Of a DNA stretch of 64,000 nucleotides, positions 51,331-61,397 are shown in pieces (within the stretch, counting starts at the first letter, position 1; the number at the start of each line of letters is the position of its first letter). The notes beneath the pieces were generated by a model, which was not told the DNA's origin, made no database searches, and saw only the letters and a program-made list of their open reading frames with translations. This stretch comes from Pomacea canaliculata. Its lineage: Eukaryota > Mollusca > Gastropoda > Architaenioglossa > Ampullariidae. The position numbers and the translations under genes are program-made. The stretch is from positions 13,430,486 to 13,494,485 of the forward strand of contig NC_037598.1 of NCBI RefSeq assembly GCF_003073045.1. The letters run 5' to 3'.

Positions 51331-51766
51331 TATTTGATTCTTATGTGATGTTCATGTAAAGAAGCTTAGACGTTGCCACACGTGGTAGTCATGTTTCTCT
51401 ACCCAAACAAGTGAGATTTAAATGTGGCGGCCATTCAATTGTCGTTTTGTGTGGTTTATGTTTACAGAAATTCAGCACCAGACTACATGTAGATGATCCA
51501 GTACAGTTAGGGTTGTCCTACATAGCAGACAGTAGTCAGGTCGAGACAGGAAGTACATTAAGGTCACTGACGTGTCCTGGTTCCAACACAGTCTAACGAC
51601 ACAATATGTGACATCACACTACCCACTGGTTAATTTAGCATCATGGCAGACAAGCTTCTTACTCTAATTTGAGCAAGTCTAAATTAACGGACAAGTTTTC
51701 ATACAAGTCATCTTTTTTCAAAAATTCTATTACTATATAGAGATTAAAAAATTCTTTGATGGGGCC

Positions 51767-52885
51767 ATGGCGGAATTAAATCGAGCTTCAAGCGGCTGGC
51801 ATCACCATCAAAGACCGCACGCCGACGTCGTTGACACATCCAACATCATCGCCACAGAACATCCCGCTACTTTCCGAGAGGAACTTATTTACGGAGTACT
51901 CGTGTCCCTGAACAAGCTCCAGTCAAAAACTTGGGGTAAGGTGATTTACATGGAGAGGGGGAGACAAGTCACCAGCACCTACCTGAGTTCACGCTCGGTC
52001 GTGATCGACGGTTCCTTTACCTCAGTGGACGGAGACAGTGCTGAACGAGCCACGGTTGCCAAGTTTGGCTTAAGACAGTTCCAGAATCGCCTGAGAGACA
52101 GAGACACTGCATATTTCCGCGACCAGATTCGCGAGGGCGTGCGTCTAACGGGTGACTCTGATGGCAACATTCTGGCGTGTCGTCTGACGGAGCTGACTGT
52201 CACGGTCAAAGGTCTGCAACAGCCGCATTCCTTCTGTCTCTCTGCTGACGTCCTCCTCCAAAAGGGCAATCTCCCCTTTGATGAGACAATCAAGATATTT
52301 GACATGAAAGAATTCCGAAGCACAATCGCACTGGAACTGAAGCGAGGAGAGTTTTCCAAGGAGAGACTGCGTCGCGCGTGCTTGGTGGGCCTCAGCTTTG
52401 GTCAAGATGACGCAGACGACCTCGAGACGCCATGTTGGATGTACATCATTAGCATCAGCGCCCTTAAGGAGCTTGAATCACCAGAAGTAAAACGCCAGGC
52501 ACAGCAGCAGGCCGCCCTGGCGCAAATGAAGTCAGAGGACAAATACAAAGAAAGTGCAGCCAAGCAACGGACGGACAGATCCAGGTGGGCGAAGTCTGAC
52601 CAGAGAGACCACCTGGCCAACAAAGAAGCGGGCATGCCTCAACTGAGAGAGCAGCCGCGGGCCAAAAAACAGTTGGTTGGAGAAAGTATCGGTTATTACA
52701 GCTGGGAAATTCAACCTAGCAAAGAGCGGACTACGATGGAAGAATTACAGAGGCCTGCTGCTCCCAAAATAGGGAGGTCAGGGGAGCGAGTGCGGCAGTG
52801 GGCCAAGCTGGAGACCGCCATCAAGATCAGTCACATCAAAGCTGCCAAAGATGCCTCTAACGACCAGGTGTCAGGACAAGACTGA
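51767..52885 (+). CDS. Smad-like MH2-domain protein without MH1, intronless
   Basis: Open frame of 372 codons starting at an ATG in strong context (GGGGCCATGG). Residues about 56-236 read as a divergent Smad MH2 domain: W56 followed by YMERG (61-65), VVIDG (78-82), FGLRQFQNR (100-108), IREGVRL (121-127), GNILACRL (133-140), KIFDMKEF (176-183), RRACLVGLSFG (202-212) and TPCWMYI (221-227). The last three match the Smad boxes KIFD..F, TIR.SFVKGWG and TPCWIEI in order and spacing. There is no DNA-binding MH1 domain before it and no Ser-X-Ser phospho-tail after it; residues 240-372 are charged, Lys/Arg/Gln-rich and probably disordered. In Smads the MH2 domain mediates receptor, Smad4 and cofactor contacts, so an MH2-only protein could bind partners without DNA, as inhibitory Smads partly do. 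That function is inference. The lack of stops implies recent origin or selection. Confidence 0.8.
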   Translation: MAELNRASSGWHHHQRPHADVVDTSNIIATEHPATFREELIYGVLVSLNKLQSKTWGKVIYMERGRQVTSTYLSSRSVVIDGSFTSVDGDSAERATVAKFGLRQFQNRLRDRDTAYFRDQIREGVRLTGDSDGNILACRLTELTVTVKGLQQPHSFCLSADVLLQKGNLPFDETIKIFDMKEFRSTIALELKRGEFSKERLRRACLVGLSFGQDDADDLETPCWMYIISISALKELESPEVKRQAQQQAALAQMKSEDKYKESAAKQRTDRSRWAKSDQRDHLANKEAGMPQLREQPRAKKQLVGESIGYYSWEIQPSKERTTMEELQRPAAPKIGRSGERVRQWAKLETAIKISHIKAAKDASNDQVSGQD

Positions 52886-53517
52886 ATAACGGCCTTCAGA
52901 CGACGACCCTCCATACTACACAGCTCGAGTGCACTTGTTGTCTTCTAGTGTTCCAGTGGCCTGTCTCTTCCAAGAGGGTTTCTCAGTGCTTCTTTTGTCC
53001 GGAAGAAGAACAGTTCTTTGAAATGGAATCTGTCTTTGTAGATGCGTTGGCAGTGAATCTGTTTTGTTTTCATGAACATGAACAACTGAACCATCAAGGT
53101 TGCTGCGAACTGTGCTTTTCGAGTAAGAATGCAGAAAAGGGGTAGAGAAAATTGGAAATGTAAATAGTTCCTGTCGACTGAGATGAACATGATAATAATA
53201 ATGTCGCATTTCTGACGAGAGATTTTGCGCGATGAAAAAACTGTCGTCTGAAGCCACGAGCTTGAAGATTGAAAATGCCTGTCAGGTGTATCATGTGTTG
53301 TCTGTTGAGAGTAATGTGTGTTTTGAAAGTTTCAGTGGTGATAACTGTGACGACTGGGTAGTTTCAAATGTCTTACATGTGAAGTGCTGTCCAAAATTGA
53401 CATTCAGTCAGCGATGATAGTAAAGGAGCAAAAACGAGCTTTAAAATTTAATACAAGAAAATGTGATTAAAATAATATTTGACGACAATATATTTGAATC
53501 ATTCTTTTGAGGGACCC

Positions 53518-53550
53518 AATAAAAGCATGAAAATTTGAAAAAAAAAAAAA
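53518..53550 (+). promoter_or_regulatory. Polyadenylation signal and retroposed A tail of the MH2 gene
   Basis: AATAAA at 53518-53523, then 14 bases, then 13 consecutive A. The spacing is normal for a cleavage site, and the A run is the copied poly(A) tail of the source mRNA. Confidence 0.85.
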
Positions 53551-53564
53551 ATTAAAAAATTCTT

Positions 53565-54045
53565 GTGTAGTCGTAAAGATTACTGCACTTCCGTTTAGTA
53601 CACATCTGTAACAGGTTTTTGTCGGAACTTACTTGAGTTCTCATCAACATCCGATGCATTTCGTAAGAGCCGGATGGTGTTGTGAGTCTCACCATTGCAA
53701 GTGTCGCCGCGTCCTGCCAGACATGTTGTCCACAGTCTCCAACAAGGAAGGTCAGACACAGTCCACCATTCGGAGCTCACAACAGGCTGCGACAACATCA
53801 ACATGTTCAAGCTGTGCTTGTATGCAAACATTATTCTTGTGTGTGTCGGCATGCAGGTGCATATGAGTGAGTAGAGTATTTTTTTCATTTTATGTGTTTC
53901 TCGCAATTTTATAGATATATATATATTTTTTTGTTCATTAGTAGTTTTGTTATCAAAGTTTTCGCATACATCACTCGTATCAATAGAACAAAATTATAAT
54001 AATTTATGGGAATGTGTTTCTGGATGCTACATCATGGCTACACTG
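53565..54045. other. No supported gene
   Basis: Short gap between the MH2 retrocopy and the 3' end of the I-group LINE. It contains an AT run near 53920 and no coding signal. Confidence 0.5.
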
Positions 54046-54049
54046 CACC

Positions 54050-56868
54050 AACTTCTTCTTCTTCTTCTTCTCGATCACTCTAAATGGACACGCCTGCCTC
54101 CTGCACAAATGATGCTGTGCGCCGCAGGTCCTCCAGGCTGCCGTGTAGCTTCCTCGACACTGGCGTCCCATCAGTCCAGATGCGGTGCCTGAGGTCTTCG
54201 TGCATGGGACATTCTTGCAGTAGATGTGCTGTTGTCTGGCACGGGCACTGGCCTGTCTGGCCGATCCGGAGCTTGGTGTATAGGTGGTGATTGAGACGGT
54301 TGTGGCCTGTCCTCAGCCTGAAAATAATAACCTTCTCAGCCCTTGTAAGCAGGTAGTATGGGTCGTTCCGGTTGAAACGTGGGTGCTGTTGCAGCCACTT
54401 GTTGTGCTGTTTGGCCTTGATGATGGTTTTGATTTCACTGAAGGTGGTGGACCTGTCTTGCTGCTCTTTTGTGGATCCTTCCTTGGCAAGAGTGTCTGCG
54501 GCTTCGTTGCCAAATACACCACAGTGGGAGGGAATCCACTGTAGGACGACTGTGTAGTCTCCGCATAAGGAGGAGAGAGCAGTGGTCAGGTCGTTCAGTT
54601 TCTTGTCTCTGGCAGTCTGTAAGGCCTGCAGAACAGACAGTGCATCTATAAAGAAGACGACGTTGTTGCAGGTGTCTGGGCTGTTCTCAACGTGGGTGGC
54701 ACCGGTCTGAATGGCAACTGCTTCAGCCTTAAAGTTGGTGGAGTAGAGGCCGGTTGCGAGGGAAAGGCGGTCTTCTCTTCCTCCTGGGTACCGGATGTAG
54801 ATTCCGGCGCCACCATTCTTCACGGCTTGTTCAGCTGACCCGTCAGTGAACACATGAGTCCACTGATCTTGAGGGAAGTTGTTGTAAATATACTCCAGAG
54901 TACAGGACTTCTTCATAGCGCCGTCTTGGGAGTCTTTCTTGCCGACACCAGGGATGCTGCAGTGAATCAGGGGGAAAGCAGTTTCATTCCATGGTGGGTT
55001 TGTCGGCACAGGGGGATCTCTCTGGGTCGTGTTCCAGGATATCTTGGTGTTTCTCGTTCAAGGATCTCGCCTGGTGGATGAAACTTCCCCTTTTAACCTT
55101 CCCTTCGTCGGCTGCTCCAGCCTGTTTCTCATGGGGTGATTTGGAAGTCTCTTTGAACTTGCGGCTTGGACGAGCATGTTTGTGTCACGTCGGGTCCGCA
55201 AGTGGTTCCACCCTGTGATTGTCCTCCAGTTCCTGTATGGCGTAGACCTCATGGCTCCAGTGATGAGTCTGCTGCTTGGTTCTGAACTTGCTGACTTCTC
55301 AAAGTTGGATTTTGCTGCATGTGCCCCATGCTGTCATGCCATACTCTAGGGCTGGTCTGACCCTTCCGGTGTACAGCTTCCTTGAGGATTCTGTCATCCG
55401 CGCCCCCAGCTCGTGCCAGCCAACTTCTTCATAATAAGTGCGAAGTCGCACCTTGGCTCTGGCTTCGACTTCTTCGTCTGAGGCTTCCAAAGTAAGTCTC
55501 TTTCGAAGGTTACTCCAAGTAGGTAATCAGGGTTGTTTCCTCCAGTGCGAGAATCTGTCCATCGAACTTCAGAGAGGCCTTCTGTTCCCATGGACAGACT
55601 AAAAATAGTGTAGGTGTCTTTTTGGGGTTGACTTTGACAAGCACCTCTTCGTCCAGTCCTGCACGAGGACATTAAGCGCACTCTTGGAGTCGGTAGTTGG
55701 CAGTTGTCAGGTGTTCTTCTGTGCACCAAGGACCAGGTCACTCTGCATAGATGGCTCCTTGGACATTTCGGGGGAGGTCCTTGATGATGTCGTTTATGAA
55801 GACAAGGAACAGGGTAGGACTGAGTCTCCCCCTTGAGGACTCCTTCTCTCCAGCGTCTTCTTTTCGGCTGTATGTTCCGCCGACGTGGACTCTGGCCTTC
55901 CTATTGTTCAGGTATTGAAGAGATCCACTGGTACATGCAGCCGGATACGCCCACACTTCTGGAGTTTCAACCTCAGTCCATCTTTCCAGACCTTGTCGAA
56001 GGCCTTATTTCCATGTCTATCCACACCGTCAGCGTGTGCTTTCTTGTCCTGGAATCCATTCTTCGATTTCTGGACAATGTATGTAACCTGGTCTTCAGTT
56101 GAGCGATGTTGTCTTGAGGCCTGCTTGTTTCTGGTGTAAAGATGTTCTTTTCCAAGTGCCATGATAATCTGGTGTTGATGAGGCGCTCCATTAACTTGCC
56201 CACGCAACTGGTGAGGCTTATGGGTCTGTAACTGTCCACCTTCGCTCGGTCTTTGCCTTTCTTGTGGACGGGCACCATGTCAGCCCTCTCGCCAGATTTG
56301 TGGGACGTGGCCGCTGTTCCAGCTGTTGTTGAGAGGTCGAGGAGTTTGGTCTTGGCTCGTGGCCCAGGTGTTGCAGCATTTCATTGGTGACCTTATCTGG
56401 ACCAGGGATTTCTTCTGACTTAGGGTCTTGACTGCTTCTTCAAACTCTCTCATGTTGAATGGTTTGTTCATGTAGTCTTCCTGGTGTTTTCGCTGGCTAA
56501 ATTCTCTTCTTTCTTCATGAACTTGCTGTTTCTTTTCTTCTGGTACTGTGATGTTGCTGACCTCTTCATAGCTGTCGATGATTGCGTTTGCTGCTTTTCT
56601 ACCTGTTAGCATATCTTGTGCTTGTTGTATGACGATCGGTGCACGTCTAGTATCTTCATCATTCATCGCCCTTGCCAGTTTCCATAATTTGTTTCCTTCT
56701 CTGTCTAGGTTCAGTTCTTCTGTCTTTTCTCCCCAGCTCTTTCTTGCAGCTTCGTTGCAGGCTTTTCTGTATTTGGCGCTTGATTCTTTCGGTGCTATGT
56801 TGTTTTCTATTGTGGGGTCATTTTCAGCCTTTTCCCTGGTCTTGGAGACTTCATCTTCTAGTTCTAGA
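54050..56868 (-). mobile_element. I-group LINE with RNase H, 5'-truncated, (GAA)n tail
   Basis: On the minus strand, pieces of reverse transcriptase run from about 56660 to 55300. They include NNSWNSGHVPQIWREG, VPVHKKGKDRAKVDSYRPIS, LTSCVGKLMERLIN, LSPTLFLVFINDIIKDLP and a YADD box near 55745 that is disrupted by one extra base. An RNase H domain and a C-terminal zinc knuckle follow. The 3' end is a GAA repeat at 54050-54072. RNase H plus a short simple-repeat tail is the pattern of the I superfamily (I/Nimb-like). The 5' part, including the endonuclease, is absent, and homology stops near 56868. The reverse transcriptase part is broken into several frames, so the copy is dead. Confidence 0.88.
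54080..55009 (-). CDS. RNase H and zinc-knuckle part of the I-group LINE
   Basis: An intact 309-codon stretch of the LINE polyprotein. RNase H catalytic residues are all present: Asp in FTDGSAEQ, Glu in KAEAVAI, Asp in FIDALSVLQAL and the last Asp in GNEAADTLAKEG, preceded by the WIPSHCGV box. RNase H degrades RNA in the RNA-DNA hybrid during reverse transcription. The C-terminus has CPCQTTAHLLQEC, the Cys-X-Cys...His-X4-Cys knuckle usual at the end of I- and Jockey-type LINE proteins. Its ATG is internal to the original polyprotein and not a real start. Confidence 0.85.
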   Translation of the reverse strand: MPTNPPWNETAFPLIHCSIPGVGKKDSQDGAMKKSCTLEYIYNNFPQDQWTHVFTDGSAEQAVKNGGAGIYIRYPGGREDRLSLATGLYSTNFKAEAVAIQTGATHVENSPDTCNNVVFFIDALSVLQALQTARDKKLNDLTTALSSLCGDYTVVLQWIPSHCGVFGNEAADTLAKEGSTKEQQDRSTTFSEIKTIIKAKQHNKWLQQHPRFNRNDPYYLLTRAEKVIIFRLRTGHNRLNHHLYTKLRIGQTGQCPCQTTAHLLQECPMHEDLRHRIWTDGTPVSRKLHGSLEDLRRTASFVQEAGVSI

Positions 56869-56879
56869 CATCAACAATA

Positions 56880-58540
56880 ACATCAGCAATGGCAGAAGTG
56901 AGCACACACACACCCACACACACACACGCCCGCATCAAAAGGACAATACATCAGTTTCCATGACTACATTAACAACGCTGCAATATTTCTAACAACAATA
57001 ATGCTTTGTTTCTAATGTTAAAAGAAATAATATTTGTAGTTATTTGTAGATTGCTGCATGATTACTAGCTACACAGATGACAGCATCACGTAGTGGCCGC
57101 AGTTTCTAGTCTAGGATGTCTCCATGTATTAACAGGCTTCACACGTGTTCTTGCATCAGTGGGCAGACATCAAGTTTGTTTCCCGCCCACAGATGTGTGT
57201 TTGTGATCTCTAGTCCACGTTGTTTGTAGTTACAGTCGTCATGCTTCACGTGCACGTCACTCACACACTCAGGGTAAGAGATGTGATGTCACCACTTCCC
57301 AGTTCCGTCCTCTGTACGACATCGATGTCAGCAATCAGCTCCACCAGGTCCTGTCAGTAACTGATAACACAGAGCCCAGACTGACATTGCTGCTCAAAAA
57401 AATAAATAAATAAATAAAAAAAAAATTCGAAGCAGGCTGTCGTATTAGAAAACAATTAATCTTCACACTTCACGGTTCACTGCCTTTAGTGCCTCCCTAT
57501 ACCCGCCTCTAAATACCCCGTTAATACTCTTTAATGGGCGGTATATGATGTATGAAGGAAAGGTTGACCAGATTCTGATCTGAGAGACCAAGTGGTGGAT
57601 GTAGCAGTGACGTGTACGCGTCCTTCACCTTGGTGTGAAAGAGGTCAAGCATCTTGCCCCCCACTTGTTGCGCATGTAACGTGTTGTTGGTATTTCGGTA
57701 GAGATTTCATCAACCTGTAGTAGTTAAATCGCCAGTTATAAGGTTGAAAGTATCTGGAAAGGTTCAAGGTGCTGTATGTTAGACTGAATCACATCACACT
57801 ACTAGAACGAGACTGGTGTATACAAAGCTTCCGGCTTAGTAACATTCATTGTTTAGGCTCTCGTCTTTTAATGGTCTTCAACATCATTTTCAGACCTTCA
57901 TGCATTGATGATATGAATAATGAATAAAAGGAGAGACAGAGCAAGCCTACCAAGTTGAATGCACTTCGAGACTTATTCCTCTACTTTAATTAAACTTACT
58001 TATTCAGTAGCTGTTATTTCTAGATTTCACCGTAAAAAATTATTGTGGTTGCTTCAGACACTTAAAAATTGAGTACCGGAACAAAGTTTTGTCTTGCTTG
58101 TGTGTGACTGACAAATGTTCTGTCGATGTCAGGATGAGACATCTATTGTCATTCTTTGGAGAACAAAGGTTTAAACCCCGTCACCACTTGAATTATTTCC
58201 ACATGTCACACTCATTTATTCCAAATCACGATGTAATACAAAGACCAGTTCAAATACAACGCGAAGATAGAAGTCACTTAAACGATAACAAAAATGACAA
58301 AACTTTTTACTATTTCTGATTCTTTAAGCCCGCATGTGGCAAAGTAAACTCGCACTGGTTTTACTGCACATTCAGATTAAAATCGCCTTTCTTTTTTGCT
58401 GTAGGAAAGGCAAGTTCACTTGTGATTAGATAAAACAACCACTAGCACTGCAAACTTTGACTGTTATCTGGAATTCGACATTCGCACATAGCCCGTAGGT
58501 AACAAGAATCATGTACAGGGACCGAAATGTTCCACATATC
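56880..58540. other. No supported gene; carries scattered duplicated pieces
   Basis: Holds a CA-rich tract near 56905-56930, an A/AAAT-rich tract near 57400-57425, the repeat of 40211-40290 at 57798-57860 and the repeat of 28352-28463 at 58180-58283. No exon-like sequence is seen. Confidence 0.55.
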
Positions 58541-59447
58541 AAAATAATGGTTTCACCCCGTGTAAAGTCAGCAACAGGGTTTTACAAACTCTTTTGTTTG
58601 CTTCTTTGTCTTTTTAAATTTGTTTTGTTTTGTTGGTTTTTTTCTGTAGGTATATATATATATTTTTTTGGTTTTGTTTTTGTTTTTTGCCGTGGCTGTT
58701 TATGCTTTGCCGTCTGATCGTTTTAAGTTTTACAGTAAAAACTTGTTTTCACACTCCACTGAAAAACTCGTAAGGCAAAATTCATGCATGAACAGACGTT
58801 CTTTATTATGACATGCCAGAACGTTCTACAAATAAAAGCAATTTCAGCAAGTATTTGAGTCCTGGATGCCTTCAAAGTTTAGACGGCGAAAAAAAATTTC
58901 AGTTTGCAGTACTGTAGGTTGACCTCAGGAAATCTGCTCCAAAGCCACGTTACTTCTCTCCATCCTTTGAACACAATATAATTATATATAATCACATCAC
59001 ACACGAAACAAACAGACAATCGATTAAAATAGCTCAGAAAGCGATTTTTAACAATCTTTTAGCAACATTTTTATAATACCGAGCGGAAGACTGAAAATGG
59101 CATCAATGTTTACTTCAAGATAAGGACAAGCGCAAACACACACATGAACACCATTCTCCATCTCTCACTCACACACACATACACGCAGATATCTACAGGC
59201 GTTCAGCTTAAAATGAAATGCTATTTTTCATTTCTTCTACAAAGTCAACTTTACTTTCGATCAGATATTACAAGTTGTAGTACTCTAACCGCTAACGCTT
59301 TTCATGCAATTCGACTTTCAAACATTTAGAACAATCTTGCTCCACAGCTCTTTGTGTAATTAGAATGTCTAGAGGTGTCCTAGATGATAAAGTAATGATT
59401 GGAAGTGTACCTTGTCATCCGCTGTCTACCATTGCCACGTTGATCCA

Positions 59448-60785
59448 TCACGGCAGAGGACCTGTAGTAGGAGACAAAAGATACATGTATGTCAAATGAT
59501 ACATTGTCAGATATGACTTCACATGCTGTAGATGACAAACCAAACCACTCATCTTATATGGGATCTGTGTAGAAATCACTGAGAGAAATACTCCCTAGTG
59601 CATTTTTTCCTAGTAAAACCATTTTTTGAAACTTCATTCAAGAGCTAAATAGATGATAAAAAGAATCCGAGCTATCTTGTAAAACAAAAAAACTTTGTTT
59701 ACAACCGATGCCTGGCCTTAATGTTTGTGTTTTGATTTGCGTGGCATTTCTCTGACAATCAGTAGACAGGATACACTTACCGGCGCTACACGGTGGAGTG
59801 CGCTGTATTACAAAGTTGACATTCCTCTCTTCTTCTTGTGTTGGGACCCAGTCGTTGACAATAAACTTGCGATAATTTTTCATCATAACACGTTTCACCT
59901 TCACCTAGTTAGACAACAATATAAAAACAACAATTTGTGGTCAGCACTTTTAGAATACATTACTTACAGCAGCCACTAATTTAAAACATCTAAACACCTA
60001 TTTATACAATAATATACAAAGCTCAACGACCTATGTATAACAAACTTGTAGACAACGGTGGGTTTCCGTCAATGGCAATCCTTTTTTTTCCCTTGGTGTT
60101 CAGCATCTTGTCGTAGAATATACTTTGAGAAACATCTCCCTGTAAATCGCTCGAGAGTCCCAAACACAATCTGCAGCTCGCAGACGACATTGCACAAAGG
60201 AAGAACAACACAAACTTGCACTTTCGCAATTTTGTTTTGAACTCTTTCTGCATTCTGATAGTTTGCTCTAGGGAACAGTTTAACTGTTGTTTTATTTCTT
60301 ATCCATAATCTTCACTTTCAAGATGTTTTATGACATCTACAGCATTCTTTAAGCCATTTGCGTACATTCATTTCTGGATGTTTATAAATGAACTGGAATC
60401 TTAAATGAGAACAACTCAGTACATATGAGTATGATGACTACTTAAAAGCTGCATAAGGGTTTAGTGTCAAAAATGTTTATTTACCCATCGCAGATACCAG
60501 CCAGGGGAATAGCCACTGTTATCGTGATAGATTCTGATTTCGCAGACGTCCTTGAATGTACCCAGTCTTAGGAGGGAGAATCTGTTAGTATCACCTCGCT
60601 CAAAGTCGTTCACCGCAATTACGTCTAATTCTACAGGCACGGAGTTTTGTCCATTAGCGTCAATCACGATGATGTACACACGGGCGTTAGTATCAGCGTG
60701 CTCTTTATCCCCTGTTTTTGTAATTACAGTCCAATCATTTCCTAGAAGACATTATTAATATTGTTATCATCATCATCATCATCAT

Positions 60786-60818
<33 letters not shown>

Positions 60819-61397
60819 TATATATTATTATATCGATCGTTTCGCTGCTCTAAAGTAGGCCGAATGTGTTGTATATTCGACTAAACATTAACAGAGCACA
60901 CAAAGAAGATGTTGGACATATCGCGGCCTTCCGCTAATACATTTATATTTATTCTTAAAGGTCTTTTTAATTTTACCACACTGATAGCAGATCAAAACCT
61001 TATTAATCCTAAAGAAGAAGCACCTGCCTCCTCTTTTATAAACTTATGAAGAGTTTGTAGGCTGACAGAATGTCAAAACATATCTGGGTCCCACAGGCGT
61101 GTTAACAGTTCCTTCACAGCAGATGTATATGTCGTTGTCCACACTAAGTGTCAGACCAGCTTAGCCAGTCTGCTACAGACGACTTCTTTTAAACAAGGAG
61201 GATACCTGGTACATATATTTTATGTGGCTGGCGTTTAAATCTTAGGATTACAACTCCTTAAAATTAGAATACACCATGTTATATGTATGTATTATCACTT
61301 ATTTTAATTATTGATTATTTTACCTACCTTCTCTCCATCTAGCATCATTGACACCCAAACCTACAAGAAGCCAGAACACAGATGCAATTTTCCACAT
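59448..61397 (-). CDS. PLAT gene D: secreted single-PLAT-domain protein
   Basis: Minus-strand exons 61328-61397, 60485-60741, 59781-59904 and 59448-59461 (stop TGA) give an open 154-residue protein. The signal peptide starts MWKIASVFWLLVGLGVNDA. The PLAT domain reads TKTGDKEHADTNARVYIIV, NDFERGDTNRF, DVCEIRIYHDNSG, SPGWYLRW, then VKVKR and DWVPTQ, ending PPCSAGPLP. Segments identical to gene C (the TGDKEHADTNA strand, DFERGDTN loop, IRIYHDNSG and PGWYLRW) alternate with strongly changed ones. The first intron donor is GTAGGT rather than GTAAGT. Two conserved mature cysteines are present. The stable core suggests a maintained fold; the variable parts may contact a changing partner (inference). 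Confidence 0.87.
60761..60828 (-). repeat. (GAT)n microsatellite before the exon 2 acceptor of PLAT gene D
   Basis: About 18-20 ATC units on the plus strand, interrupted twice, ending about 20 bases upstream of exon 2 in sense. Confidence 0.9.

Larger units (their letters stand above)
51743..53564 (+). mobile_element. Processed retrocopy with target-site duplication carrying the MH2 gene
   Basis: An exact 14-bp direct repeat, ATTAAAAAATTCTT, lies at 51743-51756 and 53551-53564. Between them are a 10-base leader, an intronless open gene (51767-52885), a 3' untranslated region, AATAAA at 53518-53523 and a 13-base A tract at 53538-53550 directly abutting the right repeat. Together these are the hallmarks of an mRNA reverse-transcribed and inserted by LINE machinery. 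The very short leader suggests 5' truncation or a start near the cap. The neighbouring I-group LINE has a (GAA)n tail rather than poly(A), so a different LINE probably did the work. Confidence 0.85.

Noticed and set aside
54050-56868. Idea that this LINE mobilised the neighbouring MH2 mRNA
   Set aside because: Its own tail is (GAA)n, while the retrocopy has a poly(A) tail and a 14-bp A-rich target, pointing to a different LINE type.
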